DNA from: CADEFQ01 sp050249415
GTDB lineage: Bacteria; Pseudomonadota; Gammaproteobacteria; Steroidobacterales; Steroidobacteraceae
Direction: 5' to 3'
Assembly (NCBI GenBank): GCA_050249415.1
Contig: JBFWQO010000003.1
Location: 248,001-312,000, forward strand
DNA: 64,000 bases
Part shown: positions 47,391-55,613 of the stretch, one piece after another
Layout: every line of letters starts with the position of its first letter
Numbering within the stretch: the first letter of the stretch is position 1
The notes under the pieces: generated by a model
Seen by the model: the letters and a program-made list of their open reading frames with translations, nothing else
The model's database searches: none
What the model was told of the DNA's origin: nothing
Translations under genes and position numbers: made by a program

Positions 47391-47506
47391 GGCGACCCGG
47401 TTCGCAGCATTCTCACTGGCTTCATCAGCCGCCCACGCGGCGCTGGACGGGGCGTCCACGAATACCCTGGTAGCCCCCGGCCGGGCCGGGGGCACCTCAT
47501 CTCGGA

Positions 47507-48340
47507 CTACTTTGCGGGTGCCTGCGTAGCGTAGTAGTACCCAGCCAGGTCAAGGGCATGGAGGATCCGGTAGTTCCCGGGAACACCGTAGAAGTTGCCG
47601 GGAATGATCCTGTCCTTCTTTGGCCAGATCATGATGACTGCATCGTACATGCGCCTTACTTCAGTCTGCGTAGGATAGGAAGGAGTCGGCCAGTTGCGTG
47701 GCAGGCCCTTCATCGTGTACAGCATCACCCGGTCCGATATCCCCTCAACCTCATTGGCGATGCGCTCGGCATACTCGGCCAACTCCGAGTCCACGGCTTC
47801 TGGTGAAGCCGCGGTATCGCGCCGCAGGAAGATGGCTCGCTTGTACACCGGCCCGACCAGCGTCTTGCCGCCCCCCAACCCGTAGGCATCAATCATCTGC
47901 GGCTCTCCACGTATGAGTCGCTGGTTGAATGACTGCCTAATGGACAGGCTGGACGGGACCGTACCCTGCACGCCCCACTCTTTGCGTATGCGATCTACGC
48001 TCCCTTCGACCGCGGCACTCTCCACCAATCTGATGAACCCCGGCCTATCCCCACTCACGACACCCAGCACGAAATTGATGTTATCCCTTCTGAGATACTC
48101 CTTGAATGTCTCGAGCCACGAATCCCCTTTCATATAGAACTCGTAAGCATCATTATTGTTGTTGTCCGCCTCGGGAAACGCGAATCCGAAACCTCTCGTG
48201 AGATTCGGCAGGTTATCGACGGATACTTGAGCTTGCGCCGGAGATACCACGGTCCCCAGCGCCAAGAAAACCGTGGCCACCATTACTGGCGATAGTCCGT
48301 TCCAGAATGCTGCGGCTTTTCGATGGCAAAGCACACTCAT
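47507..48340 (-). CDS. Exported hypothetical protein, tandem paralogue B
   Basis: A 277-aa exported protein (signal VMVATVFLALGTVVSPAQAQ). It is very similar along its length to the protein at 48376-49209, for example in NLTRGFGF, ETFKEYLRRDNINFVL, VVSGDRPGFI, SAAVEGSVD and VEGISDRVMLYTMKGLPRNW. It contains an Asn-rich acidic stretch (ADNNNNDAYEFY). ATG 48340 follows GAGGAG by 7 bases. Codon choice looks less GC-biased than the neighbours, with more A/T. I recognise no family. It is co-directional with its twin (35-base gap) and with the TonB receptor upstream. Confidence 0.8.
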   Translation of the reverse strand: MSVLCHRKAAAFWNGLSPVMVATVFLALGTVVSPAQAQVSVDNLPNLTRGFGFAFPEADNNNNDAYEFYMKGDSWLETFKEYLRRDNINFVLGVVSGDRPGFIRLVESAAVEGSVDRIRKEWGVQGTVPSSLSIRQSFNQRLIRGEPQMIDAYGLGGGKTLVGPVYKRAIFLRRDTAASPEAVDSELAEYAERIANEVEGISDRVMLYTMKGLPRNWPTPSYPTQTEVRRMYDAVIMIWPKKDRIIPGNFYGVPGNYRILHALDLAGYYYATQAPAK

Positions 48341-48375
48341 GATTCGACTCCTCAATGCTTCTCTGGTTGTCCGGA

Positions 48376-49209
48376 TTACTTCGTGGGCGCCGGCGCAGCG
48401 TAGTAGTACCCCGCCAGATCGAGAGCGTGGAGAACGCGGTAGTTCCCGGGCACACCATAGAAATTGCCGGGAATGATCCGGTCCTTCTTTGGCCAGATCA
48501 TGATCACCGCATCGTACATCCGCTTGACGTTTGTCGGCGTCGGATACGAGGGAGTCGGCCAGTTACGTGGAAGACCCTTCATCGTGTAAAGCATCACGCG
48601 ATCGGATATCCCTTCAACCTCCCTGGCAATACGTTCAGCGTACGCAGACAACTCCGAGTCCACGGCTTCCGGTGAAGCCGCGCCGTCGCGCAACAGGAAA
48701 ATCGCTCGCTTGTACACCGGGCCGACAAACGTCCTGCCACCATCGAGCCCATATGCGTCAATCATCTGCGGCTCACCGCGTATGAGGCGCTGGCTGAATG
48801 ATTGATTGATGGATCGGTTGGACGGGCTGCTGCCCTTCACGCCCCACTCTTTGCGGATCAGGTCTACACTCCCCTCGACCGCCGCACTTTCCGCCATCTT
48901 GATGAAGCCCGGCCTGTCTCCACTCACGACGCGAAGGACAAAATTGATGTTGTCCCGCCTCAGGTACTCCTTGAATGTTTCGAGGGACGGGTCCCCCTTC
49001 TTGTAGAACTCATAGGAATCGTTGTTGTTCAGGTCCGGTTCGCCAAAGGAGAACCCGAATCCTCTGGTGAGATTGGGCAGTTCGTCCACGGACACCTGCG
49101 CCTGCACCTGGGGTACTGCCGCCGCGAGGGCTATCAGGCCCAGTACCAGGGCTGCCGACGAAAACCCGCGCCACAGCGGCATGCTTTCTCGATCAACAAA
49201 CACACTCAT
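48376..49209 (-). CDS. Exported hypothetical protein, tandem paralogue A
   Basis: A 277-aa exported protein, the twin of the gene at 47507. Signal peptide SAALVLGLIALAAAVPQVQA. The mature part begins QVSVDELPNLTRGFGFSF and ends in YYAAPAPTK. GAGGAG precedes the ATG at 49209 by 7 bases, the same arrangement as in its twin, so the duplication included the ribosome site. It lies 193 bases downstream of the STN-domain TonB receptor in the same direction. A periplasmic or cell-surface role linked to that receptor is a guess from position. Confidence 0.8.
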   Translation of the reverse strand: MSVFVDRESMPLWRGFSSAALVLGLIALAAAVPQVQAQVSVDELPNLTRGFGFSFGEPDLNNNDSYEFYKKGDPSLETFKEYLRRDNINFVLRVVSGDRPGFIKMAESAAVEGSVDLIRKEWGVKGSSPSNRSINQSFSQRLIRGEPQMIDAYGLDGGRTFVGPVYKRAIFLLRDGAASPEAVDSELSAYAERIAREVEGISDRVMLYTMKGLPRNWPTPSYPTPTNVKRMYDAVIMIWPKKDRIIPGNFYGVPGNYRVLHALDLAGYYYAAPAPTK

Positions 49210-49402
49210 CTTTCGACTCCTCAATGTTTCCGCGTTGACAGGGATCCTGAATTCCGGATGACTTCAATGGAGGGCCTCCTCCGCGCCACTGCGAGAAAGG
49301 TCCAATGTGCGCGTCGACCCGGGCGCCGCACGGCAATCCTCGCGCGACTGGCCAATGCCCGGTCGCGCCAGGACAAGTCAGGGCTACCTGCGCGCCCTCA
49401 CG

Positions 49403-52063
49403 CTACCAGCGCGCAGTAGCCCGGAGGCCGTACGTCACCGGTGCAGTGAACGTTGCAAGGACGAGATTTCCGAAGTTGGGGCCAAAGTCGAGCACGTTGT
49501 TTGGTATGGACTTGTCGGTGCAATTGCGGCACCACAGCGCCAGTTCGGCCGACATGGTGGAAGTCATCGGGATATCCGTCAGTGCCAGTTGCATATTGAG
49601 CAACCCATGGCCCTGGACTACGCTGTCCCCTGCCACAGCGGCACGCGGGTTGTACTCCGGGCCGCTGCGCTCGAGTTGTACGCCACTCGTCATGTACATC
49701 GAACTCGTGTACTGGAAGTCGGCGTGGGCTTGCCACGTGCCCCAGTCGAACTGCGCGAGGCGGCTGTCGAGCGAGACACCAAAGCTGTTGCGTGGCGCGT
49801 GGCCAAAGGAGCGATTGTCGGCATAGTCGTGCGGCTGGCCGGTGAGCGGGTCGTTTTCGATGGCCTTGTTGTATTCCGGATCGAGCCATGTGTAGTTGGC
49901 TCGGACGACGGTGCCGGGAACCACCACGAATGCACCTTCAAGTTCCGCGGCCCGGATAGTCGCGCTATTGGCATTGCGAACCAGCACGCCACTATGGGAC
50001 GCCGGAATGAAGATGGCCTGTTGGAGGTTTGTGTAGTCGGTGCTGGACAGGGCAATGGCGCCCTGGAAGCGACCGTCGAACAGCGTGCTCTTGGCGCCGA
50101 TCTCCAGTGCCTTCGATTCCTGTGGCTTGAACGGCTCCAGCAACAGGCGGATGTTGTCCGCCGTCGACATGCTCGTGTTGCCGACGGAAGTGTTGTATCC
50201 GCCGGCCAGGAAGCCGTAGGCATAGCGCGCGTACACGTTCAGCTGTTCGTTGAACTTCCAATTGATGGCATAGACCGGCGTGAGCGAATCGAACTTCGTG
50301 GACCCGTGGGTGCCCGGGGGAATGATGTAGTTGAAGGCGCTTCCGGGCGGAGGAGTACAGTAAAGACCCGACTGCCTGCAGCCGAACACGCGGTTCACGA
50401 GTTCTGCCTTGTCGAAATTCTTGCGTACGCCAGCGGTCAGAGTCAGCTGATCGACTGGCTGGTAGTCAATCTGGCCATACACGGCGAACGCACTGTCCTC
50501 AATTTCGTATGCCGAGTCCGTGTGCGTCAAGCCGAAGAACGACGAAGTACCCTGAGAACGGCCGTTGCTGGTGAAGTAATACAGGCCGCCGACGTAGTGC
50601 AGGTTCCTGGCTTGCCCGACCCACTGCAGCTCCTGCGACCACTGGTGGTACTTGAAAAGTGGCTTGCTCGGATCAGACCAGGCCTGCAGACCGGCCGGGA
50701 TCGGATCCGCGGAGATGTAGATGCCGTAGGGCGTGCCGTCCTGGTCAGGGTTGGCGAACGTCTCGAAATCACGGTAAGCGGTAATCGACTTGAGTGTATT
50801 GTCGCGGTTGACCTGCCAATCCAGCGTCAGGCTGTGCCCACCCGTCTCCTGACGCCAGAACTGGTTCCCGTCGATGCTCGCCCGGGTCAAGCGATCCTTT
50901 GAACCGAACTGGCTTACGGACGGGAAACCCAAGCGGTTGAAAAATGTGTCATTGGCGCTGATGACCTGCAGGAACATCCCGTTCGTGTGGGCATTGGCCT
51001 TGTCGAAGGTGTACTCGGCGGAAAAGTCGGGGGTGAACTGAAACAGCCCATCGAGCCTCAAGCTGCGTTCATTGATGTCGGCCACGTCATGATGCATGCC
51101 TCGATCAGTGGCGTGCACCCAGCCGTCACGCTGGTTGGAGTACGCGCTGATCGAGAAGCTCGCGATCCCGATTCTCGGCAGGTCAAGCTGCAGCTTCTGA
51201 ACGAATCCATTGTAGTTGCTCATGTCGAGCGAAACGTAGCCGGCGAGTTCCCCGGATGGATCGGCCGAAACCAGGTTGATCGTCCCGGCCATGCTGTTGC
51301 GTCCGTAGAGCGTGCCCTGCGGTCCGCGAAGCGCCTCGACCCGGGTGAGGTCGACGAGGTTCAGGATGTTGCCCCAGTTCCCGCCGAGGTAGACGCCATC
51401 GAGGTAGACGCTGACGGGCGACGGACGGGACAGCGAGAGGGTTGCCGTGCCCATGCCACGCATGAAGAACCGCGCGCCCTGCCCATACGATATTTCCGGG
51501 GTCATCGTGAGCCCCGGAACCAATCCGCCGAGGTCACGCGCCGACTGGACGTCACGTGCCTCGATCTGGCTCCTGTCGATGGCCGTGATGGCGATCGGCA
51601 CTTCCTGCAGGTCCTGCTCCCGCTTTTGCGCCGTAACGACCACTTCATCCAGCGCAAAGTCGGCTGCGGCTTCCTGTTCCGCTTGAGAATGCGCCGCCGG
51701 CCGAGAAGGTGGATCACCAGGTACGCTTCCCGCGTTCGCATCCCGAGGACGGATGGTCAGAACGCCGGGGCTTTCCTCGTGCGCCTCGAGTTCCGTACCG
51801 CTCAACAAGCGGCGAAACGCGTCACGCGGACTCAGCCTCTCGGCGATCGCCGGTGCCTTCTGCCCTTCCACAAGGCTCGGGTCGAACACGAGTTGCAGGC
51901 CGGACTGCTTGGCCAGATCTCGCAGTGCATCACCCAATGGCTGCGCGGAAAGTTTGATCGCAATCGCCTCGTCGAGTGGACTCGCCGTCGCCGGAGCCCC
52001 GACCGCAAGTAGGCAAGTCAGTACTGCAAGTAACCCCGCGCGCCACACGTGATATCTGCTCAT
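49403..52063 (-). CDS. TonB-dependent receptor with STN signalling domain
   Basis: An 886-aa outer-membrane receptor. The signal peptide (GLLAVLTCLLAVGAPATA) is followed by an STN domain at about 35-110 (IKLSAQPLGDALRDLAKQSG, LSPRDAFRRLLSGTELEA). This fold contacts a FecR-type anti-sigma when ligand is bound. Then come a TonB box (DEVVVTAQKREQDLQEVP), the plug (VEALRGPQGTLYGRN) and a beta-barrel ending in TYGLRATARW. It diverges from fecI-fecR across a 150-base region with a palindrome. Substrate unknown; the plug is of the general OAR/sphingomonad-like type rather than a clear siderophore receptor. Confidence 0.93.
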   Translation of the reverse strand: MSRYHVWRAGLLAVLTCLLAVGAPATASPLDEAIAIKLSAQPLGDALRDLAKQSGLQLVFDPSLVEGQKAPAIAERLSPRDAFRRLLSGTELEAHEESPGVLTIRPRDANAGSVPGDPPSRPAAHSQAEQEAAADFALDEVVVTAQKREQDLQEVPIAITAIDRSQIEARDVQSARDLGGLVPGLTMTPEISYGQGARFFMRGMGTATLSLSRPSPVSVYLDGVYLGGNWGNILNLVDLTRVEALRGPQGTLYGRNSMAGTINLVSADPSGELAGYVSLDMSNYNGFVQKLQLDLPRIGIASFSISAYSNQRDGWVHATDRGMHHDVADINERSLRLDGLFQFTPDFSAEYTFDKANAHTNGMFLQVISANDTFFNRLGFPSVSQFGSKDRLTRASIDGNQFWRQETGGHSLTLDWQVNRDNTLKSITAYRDFETFANPDQDGTPYGIYISADPIPAGLQAWSDPSKPLFKYHQWSQELQWVGQARNLHYVGGLYYFTSNGRSQGTSSFFGLTHTDSAYEIEDSAFAVYGQIDYQPVDQLTLTAGVRKNFDKAELVNRVFGCRQSGLYCTPPPGSAFNYIIPPGTHGSTKFDSLTPVYAINWKFNEQLNVYARYAYGFLAGGYNTSVGNTSMSTADNIRLLLEPFKPQESKALEIGAKSTLFDGRFQGAIALSSTDYTNLQQAIFIPASHSGVLVRNANSATIRAAELEGAFVVVPGTVVRANYTWLDPEYNKAIENDPLTGQPHDYADNRSFGHAPRNSFGVSLDSRLAQFDWGTWQAHADFQYTSSMYMTSGVQLERSGPEYNPRAAVAGDSVVQGHGLLNMQLALTDIPMTSTMSAELALWCRNCTDKSIPNNVLDFGPNFGNLVLATFTAPVTYGLRATARW

Positions 52064-52106
52064 GTCTTGGGTCCGTCCCCTCGGTTGGCCTCAACGCTAC
52101 GTGCTA

Positions 52107-52172
52107 AAACGCATGAGGGCCCAGGATCCGCCACGCCTAGGGGTTTGGCGGATTTCCCTCGCTCATGCGTTT
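52107..52172. repeat. 66-bp imperfect palindrome between divergent receptor and fecI-like gene
   Basis: Two 27-base arms: AAACGCATGAG outside and ATCCGCCA inside pair perfectly, with an unpaired 8-base stretch between them on each arm and a 12-base loop (CGCCTAGGGGTT). It could be a repeat element, an operator, or a 5' leader structure of either gene. It is unrelated in sequence to the 71-78 bp palindromes. Confidence 0.7.
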
Positions 52173-52214
52173 CTGCTAAAGATGCAGAGTGCTCTTCGCA
52201 GCTCCCGATGGAAC

Positions 52215-52790
52215 ATGGTGGTGACCCCGCATCCCACCACGACGCGCGTGTCGGCCGATACGGGCCCCGACCCGGTTTCCGACACACAGCAGGCACTGCT
52301 GACGCTGCTCTTCAACAAGTATCGGGGCGCGCTGCTTCGCCACATCACACGCTTCGTGCGCTCGCCGGACGATGCAGCAGAGCTCGTGCAGGAGACGTAT
52401 TTGCGCGTCATGGCCCATTCGCAGATACGGGACTTCGAGTCGATCGCGCAGGCCTACCTCTTTCGGGTCGCGACCAATCTCGCCCGCGATCACCTCCGTC
52501 GCCAGCGTTGGCGCGCTCACGAGCCGCTGGATAGCGTACCCGAGCCCGAGGCACCACCCACCCATAACTCGCCCGAGGCGATGGCGTTGTTGGGCGATGT
52601 GATGAAATCACTCGGAACGGCACTGGATGCAATGCCTGAGCAGACCCGGCTGGTTTTCGTTCGGGCGCGCTTGGACGATCGGTCGTATGCCGACATCGCC
52701 CGCGAGCTCGGCATCGGCGTGCGCACTGTCGAGCGACGCATGAGCGAAGCGATGCAGTCACTCACGGCGGGCCTTGCGGAGCTTCTATGA
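52215..52790 (+). CDS. FecI-like ECF sigma factor
   Basis: A 191-aa sigma factor of the iron-starvation (FecI) group. Region 2: LFNKYRGALLRHITRFVRS, LVQETYLRVMAH, YLFRVATNLARDHLRRQR. Region 4: MPEQTRLVFVRARLDDRSYA, ELGIGVRTVERRMSEAMQ. The ATG at 52215 is chosen for the usual length and has GATGG ahead; an upstream in-frame ATG at 52182 is possible. Its stop overlaps the fecR start by 4 bases. It should transcribe the divergent receptor gene when signalled. Confidence 0.88.
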   Translation: MVVTPHPTTTRVSADTGPDPVSDTQQALLTLLFNKYRGALLRHITRFVRSPDDAAELVQETYLRVMAHSQIRDFESIAQAYLFRVATNLARDHLRRQRWRAHEPLDSVPEPEAPPTHNSPEAMALLGDVMKSLGTALDAMPEQTRLVFVRARLDDRSYADIARELGIGVRTVERRMSEAMQSLTAGLAELL

Positions 52791-53785
52791 TCAAGCGGCT
52801 GCAGGAATTTCGACGGACGCCCGAGAGTGCAGCCGACTGGTTCGCGGCGCGTCGCCGGGGTGGCCAGGATCGAGCGCTCGAACGCGCGTTCGAAACCTGG
52901 CTGGCTGCGGATCCGGAGCACCAGCGCCAGTACGCACTGTGCGAGATTGCCTGGGATCTGTCGGGCAAAGCCGCCGAACGTTTGTCCGTGACATCCCCCA
53001 CGCCTTTTCCACTCCGGTCTGCTTCCCGGTGGCCATGGAAGCTCGGCCTCGGCCTCGCTGCAAGCGTGCTCGTGGCGGCAGCTGCGCTGTGGCTCACGTT
53101 GGGGTCTGATCCCAAAGCGCTGCACTACGCAACGGGCCCCGGGGAACAGCGAAGTATCGATCTGGCAGATGGCTCCCGCATCACGATGAACACCCGCACC
53201 GAGCTCAGGGCATCCATCACGCCCGATCGGCGCGAGATCATGCTGGAGTCCGGGGAAGCTTACTTCGCAGTCGCACACGATACAGCGCGGCCCTTCCGTG
53301 TTCTGACCTCACTAGGTCAGGTAAGCGTTGTCGGTACCCGGTTCGGGGTCTATCGGCGGACGCACAGCCTCGAGGTCGCGACCGAGGACGGGCTCGTGCG
53401 TGTAACGTCAGCGAGCCTGCCGGAATCGACTTCTGCGGTGCTCGTGCGGCCTGGTGAAGAGGCGGTGATTACCGCGGCGGACGCGGCGCCGCGCCTTCGC
53501 CCTGCCGATCTCGATCGTATCGACAACTGGCGCCACCAGCGCCTCGAGTTCGATGCTGTGCCGCTCGCCGAACTGCTCGAGGAGTTCGGCCGCTATACCC
53601 CCATGCCCCTGCATGTCGCGAATGATGAGATCGGGGCCATACCTGTCTCGGGCGTCTTTCACATTGGCGATGTTGCGGCACTCTCCCACACCTTGCGGGC
53701 AGCCTTTGGGCTCGTGGTTCGGGATGACGGCAGCGGCGGCCTGGTCGTCAGGCGGGCGAGCGACTACATGACGACGAAGAGATAG
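52787..53785 (+). CDS. FecR-like transmembrane anti-sigma/activator
   Basis: A 332-aa protein. The cytoplasmic N-terminus (RTPESAADWFAARRRGGQDR, then FETWLAADPEHQRQYA) is the FecR DUF4880 part that binds the sigma factor. One membrane helix at about 85-105 (LGLGLAASVLVAAAALWLTL). The periplasmic FecR domain has YATGPGEQRSIDLADGSRIT and VVGTRFGVYRR. The C-terminus (LEFDAVPLAELLEEFGRYTP) resembles an STN-like domain able to contact the receptor. It completes a receptor-FecR-FecI surface signalling circuit. Confidence 0.9.
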   Translation: MIKRLQEFRRTPESAADWFAARRRGGQDRALERAFETWLAADPEHQRQYALCEIAWDLSGKAAERLSVTSPTPFPLRSASRWPWKLGLGLAASVLVAAAALWLTLGSDPKALHYATGPGEQRSIDLADGSRITMNTRTELRASITPDRREIMLESGEAYFAVAHDTARPFRVLTSLGQVSVVGTRFGVYRRTHSLEVATEDGLVRVTSASLPESTSAVLVRPGEEAVITAADAAPRLRPADLDRIDNWRHQRLEFDAVPLAELLEEFGRYTPMPLHVANDEIGAIPVSGVFHIGDVAALSHTLRAAFGLVVRDDGSGGLVVRRASDYMTTKR

Positions 53786-54249
53786 ATCGGCTCCTGCTGC
53801 CGCCATTCGTGTGCAAGGACTTGGGCTTGCCCGAGGCGATGCACTCAGTTGGCGGAGCGCGCTCCCGGGAACCGCCGCGCCAGCCCTGAATCCGCCAGAT
53901 GCAAAGCTCGCCAGGCGCATTTCGCTGATCCCTTGCGACCGCCTCAACCGTTTGTTCAGGGAAGCCCATCCGTCGAACTTACTCGCGAGACACAAGCGCT
54001 TCGCCTCTCCATGATCCTCATCGGTAGTGCTCTTCGGCGCTGCGCTCGCCTGGTTCCACGCGGACTTCGCCAGGATGGCCTGAGAGTGGGGACGGAAGCG
54101 CTGCAGGACGACACGAACAGGCCGGCGTCGGTCACTGCGGGCTGGCTGGCAGTCCTCGCCGCCAACGCGATAATGCAAGCGCAAACATGGGCCCCGTGGC
54201 CGATGGTTGGGGTGCCGTACGTGGCTACTGGCGGAATGGAGTTGCTGCG
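53786..54249. other. 464-bp intergenic region with no convincing gene
   Basis: Open frames here are short or run antisense to the DUF4136 gene and show no domain, signal peptide or ribosome site. A 22-codon frame ending in LFGAALAWFHADFARMA is hydrophobic and could be a gene remnant. It may hold the 3' end of the fecR transcript and the promoter of the lipoprotein gene. I see no RNA motif. Confidence 0.6.
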
Positions 54250-54852
54250 ATGAAATACCTGCCGCGTTCTTTCGTTGCGATTGGCGGTCTCGCGCTGGGC
54301 GCCGCGCTCCTCGCAGGTGGTTGTGCATCGACGCCGGAGCAACCCCGCACGATGCGCGATCCCGAGGCGGACTTCAGCGCGTACAAGACGTTTGGCTGGT
54401 ACCCGCCACCGGGTGATGACGGTGCTGCGGGATTCCCTTCGATCGTCGACGGCTACATCCGTACGGCGATCGGCAATGAATTGAAGGGCAAGGGATACGT
54501 CGAGGCCGCCGTCGGGACGACGCCGGATTTCGTCGTTGCCTGCGACAAGGCGAGCGCCGCGAAACTCAAGAGCAATCCGTTCCGGGTCGGGATCGGGGTC
54601 GGCAGCTTCGGTCGCAATGTCGGTGGCAGCGTCGGCGTCAGCAGCTCCGGCGTCAGGAACGTCAAGGAGGGCTCGCTCGTCGTGCACGTCATCGACCAGG
54701 CGCGCCAGACCGAGGTCTGGCGCGGCAGCATTGCGCGCGAGATCGGCAAGGGCGGTGTCGACCCTGCAACCGTGCAGGCGGCGGTCTCGGAGTTGATGCG
54801 CGGCTTCCCGGCGCGCGACAGCGGGCGCACGGGCGATGATGGGCGTGGGTAG
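54250..54852 (+). CDS. DUF4136 family lipoprotein
   Basis: A 200-aa lipoprotein with lipobox LAGGC at about residue 25. The mature part has DFSAYKTFGWYPPPGDDG near the start, a motif of the DUF4136 family, and VWRGSIAREI near the end. It contains a Gly/Val/Ser-rich central stretch (RVGIGVGSFGRNVGG). It lies in the outer or inner membrane facing the periplasm. Function unknown. GGAG lies about 8 bases before the ATG. Confidence 0.85.
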   Translation: MKYLPRSFVAIGGLALGAALLAGGCASTPEQPRTMRDPEADFSAYKTFGWYPPPGDDGAAGFPSIVDGYIRTAIGNELKGKGYVEAAVGTTPDFVVACDKASAAKLKSNPFRVGIGVGSFGRNVGGSVGVSSSGVRNVKEGSLVVHVIDQARQTEVWRGSIAREIGKGGVDPATVQAAVSELMRGFPARDSGRTGDDGRG

Positions 54853-54862
54853 CCGTGTCTGT

Positions 54863-54952
54863 TGGCGGAAGGGGTGGGATTCGAACCCACGATCCCCTTG
54901 CGGGGATGCCGGTTTTCAAGACCGGTGCGTTCAACCGCTCCGCCACCCTTCC
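54863..54952 (-). tRNA. tRNA-Ser (anticodon TGA)
   Basis: A 90-nt type II tRNA: acceptor GGAAGGG/CCCTTCC, anticodon stem CCGGT/ACCGG with loop CTTGAAA (anticodon TGA, reading TCA), a long variable arm (CATCCCCGCAAGGGGATC), T-arm GTGGG-TTCGAAT-CCCAC, discriminator G and encoded CCA. Confidence 0.95.
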
Positions 54953-54989
54953 GGTGGCGTGTATGGTCGCAAATCCCCGCCCGGGCGCG

Positions 54990-55613
54990 CTACTGTGGCC
55001 CGAAAAGGCCTCCCAGCACGTCGTTGAGCGCGGACTCGAGCAGTTTGCGGTCGAGGTGCGGTTCGCGCGCCTCGCGCGCCTTGAGACCCTCGAAGATGCA
55101 CATGAACATCAGTGCACGCCCCGCCGCGCGCGCCTTCGGCACCGCGTAGCCGCCCTCGCACCGGCTGCGCGCCAGCACGCGTGCAAACTCGCTGCGTATC
55201 GTCGCGTCGAAGTTGCGCAGCGCCGAGGCAATCTGCGGGTCGCGGGTCGCCTCGGCCGACATCTCGAGGAAGAGCGGCGCGCTCAGCCGCTCGCCGTCAC
55301 CGCGCGATGTGGAGTCGAACGCCGCCGCGATGCCCGCCGCGAGTTCACCCGCGTCACTCAATTCGCCGATTCGCGCCCGCGCGACCTCGAGCTGCTCGTC
55401 GATGATCGCGAGGATGATCTCGTTCTTGCTGCGAAAGTACCGGTAGATGAGGCCGGCACTCATGTCCGCGGTCTGTGCGATCGTGGCCATGCTCGCGGCA
55501 TGGAAGCCCCGGTCGACGAAACACTTGCGCGCCGCGCGCAGGATACGCTTGCGCTGGGCCGCCGCCCGCGCTGCGGCCTTTCCTGTCGGCTGTTCCACCT
55601 GCGTGTCGATCAT
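54990..55613 (-). CDS. TetR family repressor of the RND pump operon
   Basis: A 207-aa regulator. The N-terminal HTH (RKRILRAARKCFVDRGFHAA, ATIAQTADMSAGLIYRYFRS) is typical TetR; the C-terminal part binds the effector. It is the last gene of the adaptor-pump-outer membrane factor operon, overlapping the outer-membrane gene by 4 bases. A perfect 7-4-7 palindrome overlaps the operon promoter at 61361-61378, so autorepression is likely and its ligand would probably be a pump substrate. Confidence 0.9.
   Translation of the reverse strand: MIDTQVEQPTGKAAARAAAQRKRILRAARKCFVDRGFHAASMATIAQTADMSAGLIYRYFRSKNEIILAIIDEQLEVARARIGELSDAGELAAGIAAAFDSTSRGDGERLSAPLFLEMSAEATRDPQIASALRNFDATIRSEFARVLARSRCEGGYAVPKARAAGRALMFMCIFEGLKAREAREPHLDRKLLESALNDVLGGLFGPQ

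Noticed and set aside
47472..47493. GC-rich hairpin GCCCCCGG/CCGGGGGC as a terminator
   Set aside because: It has no T-run and lies upstream of the DUF2249 gene on its strand and just after the end of the twin gene; possible but unsupported.
53956..54687. A 243-codon minus-strand frame
   Set aside because: Antisense to the DUF4136 lipoprotein gene, whose lipobox and motif show it is the real one.
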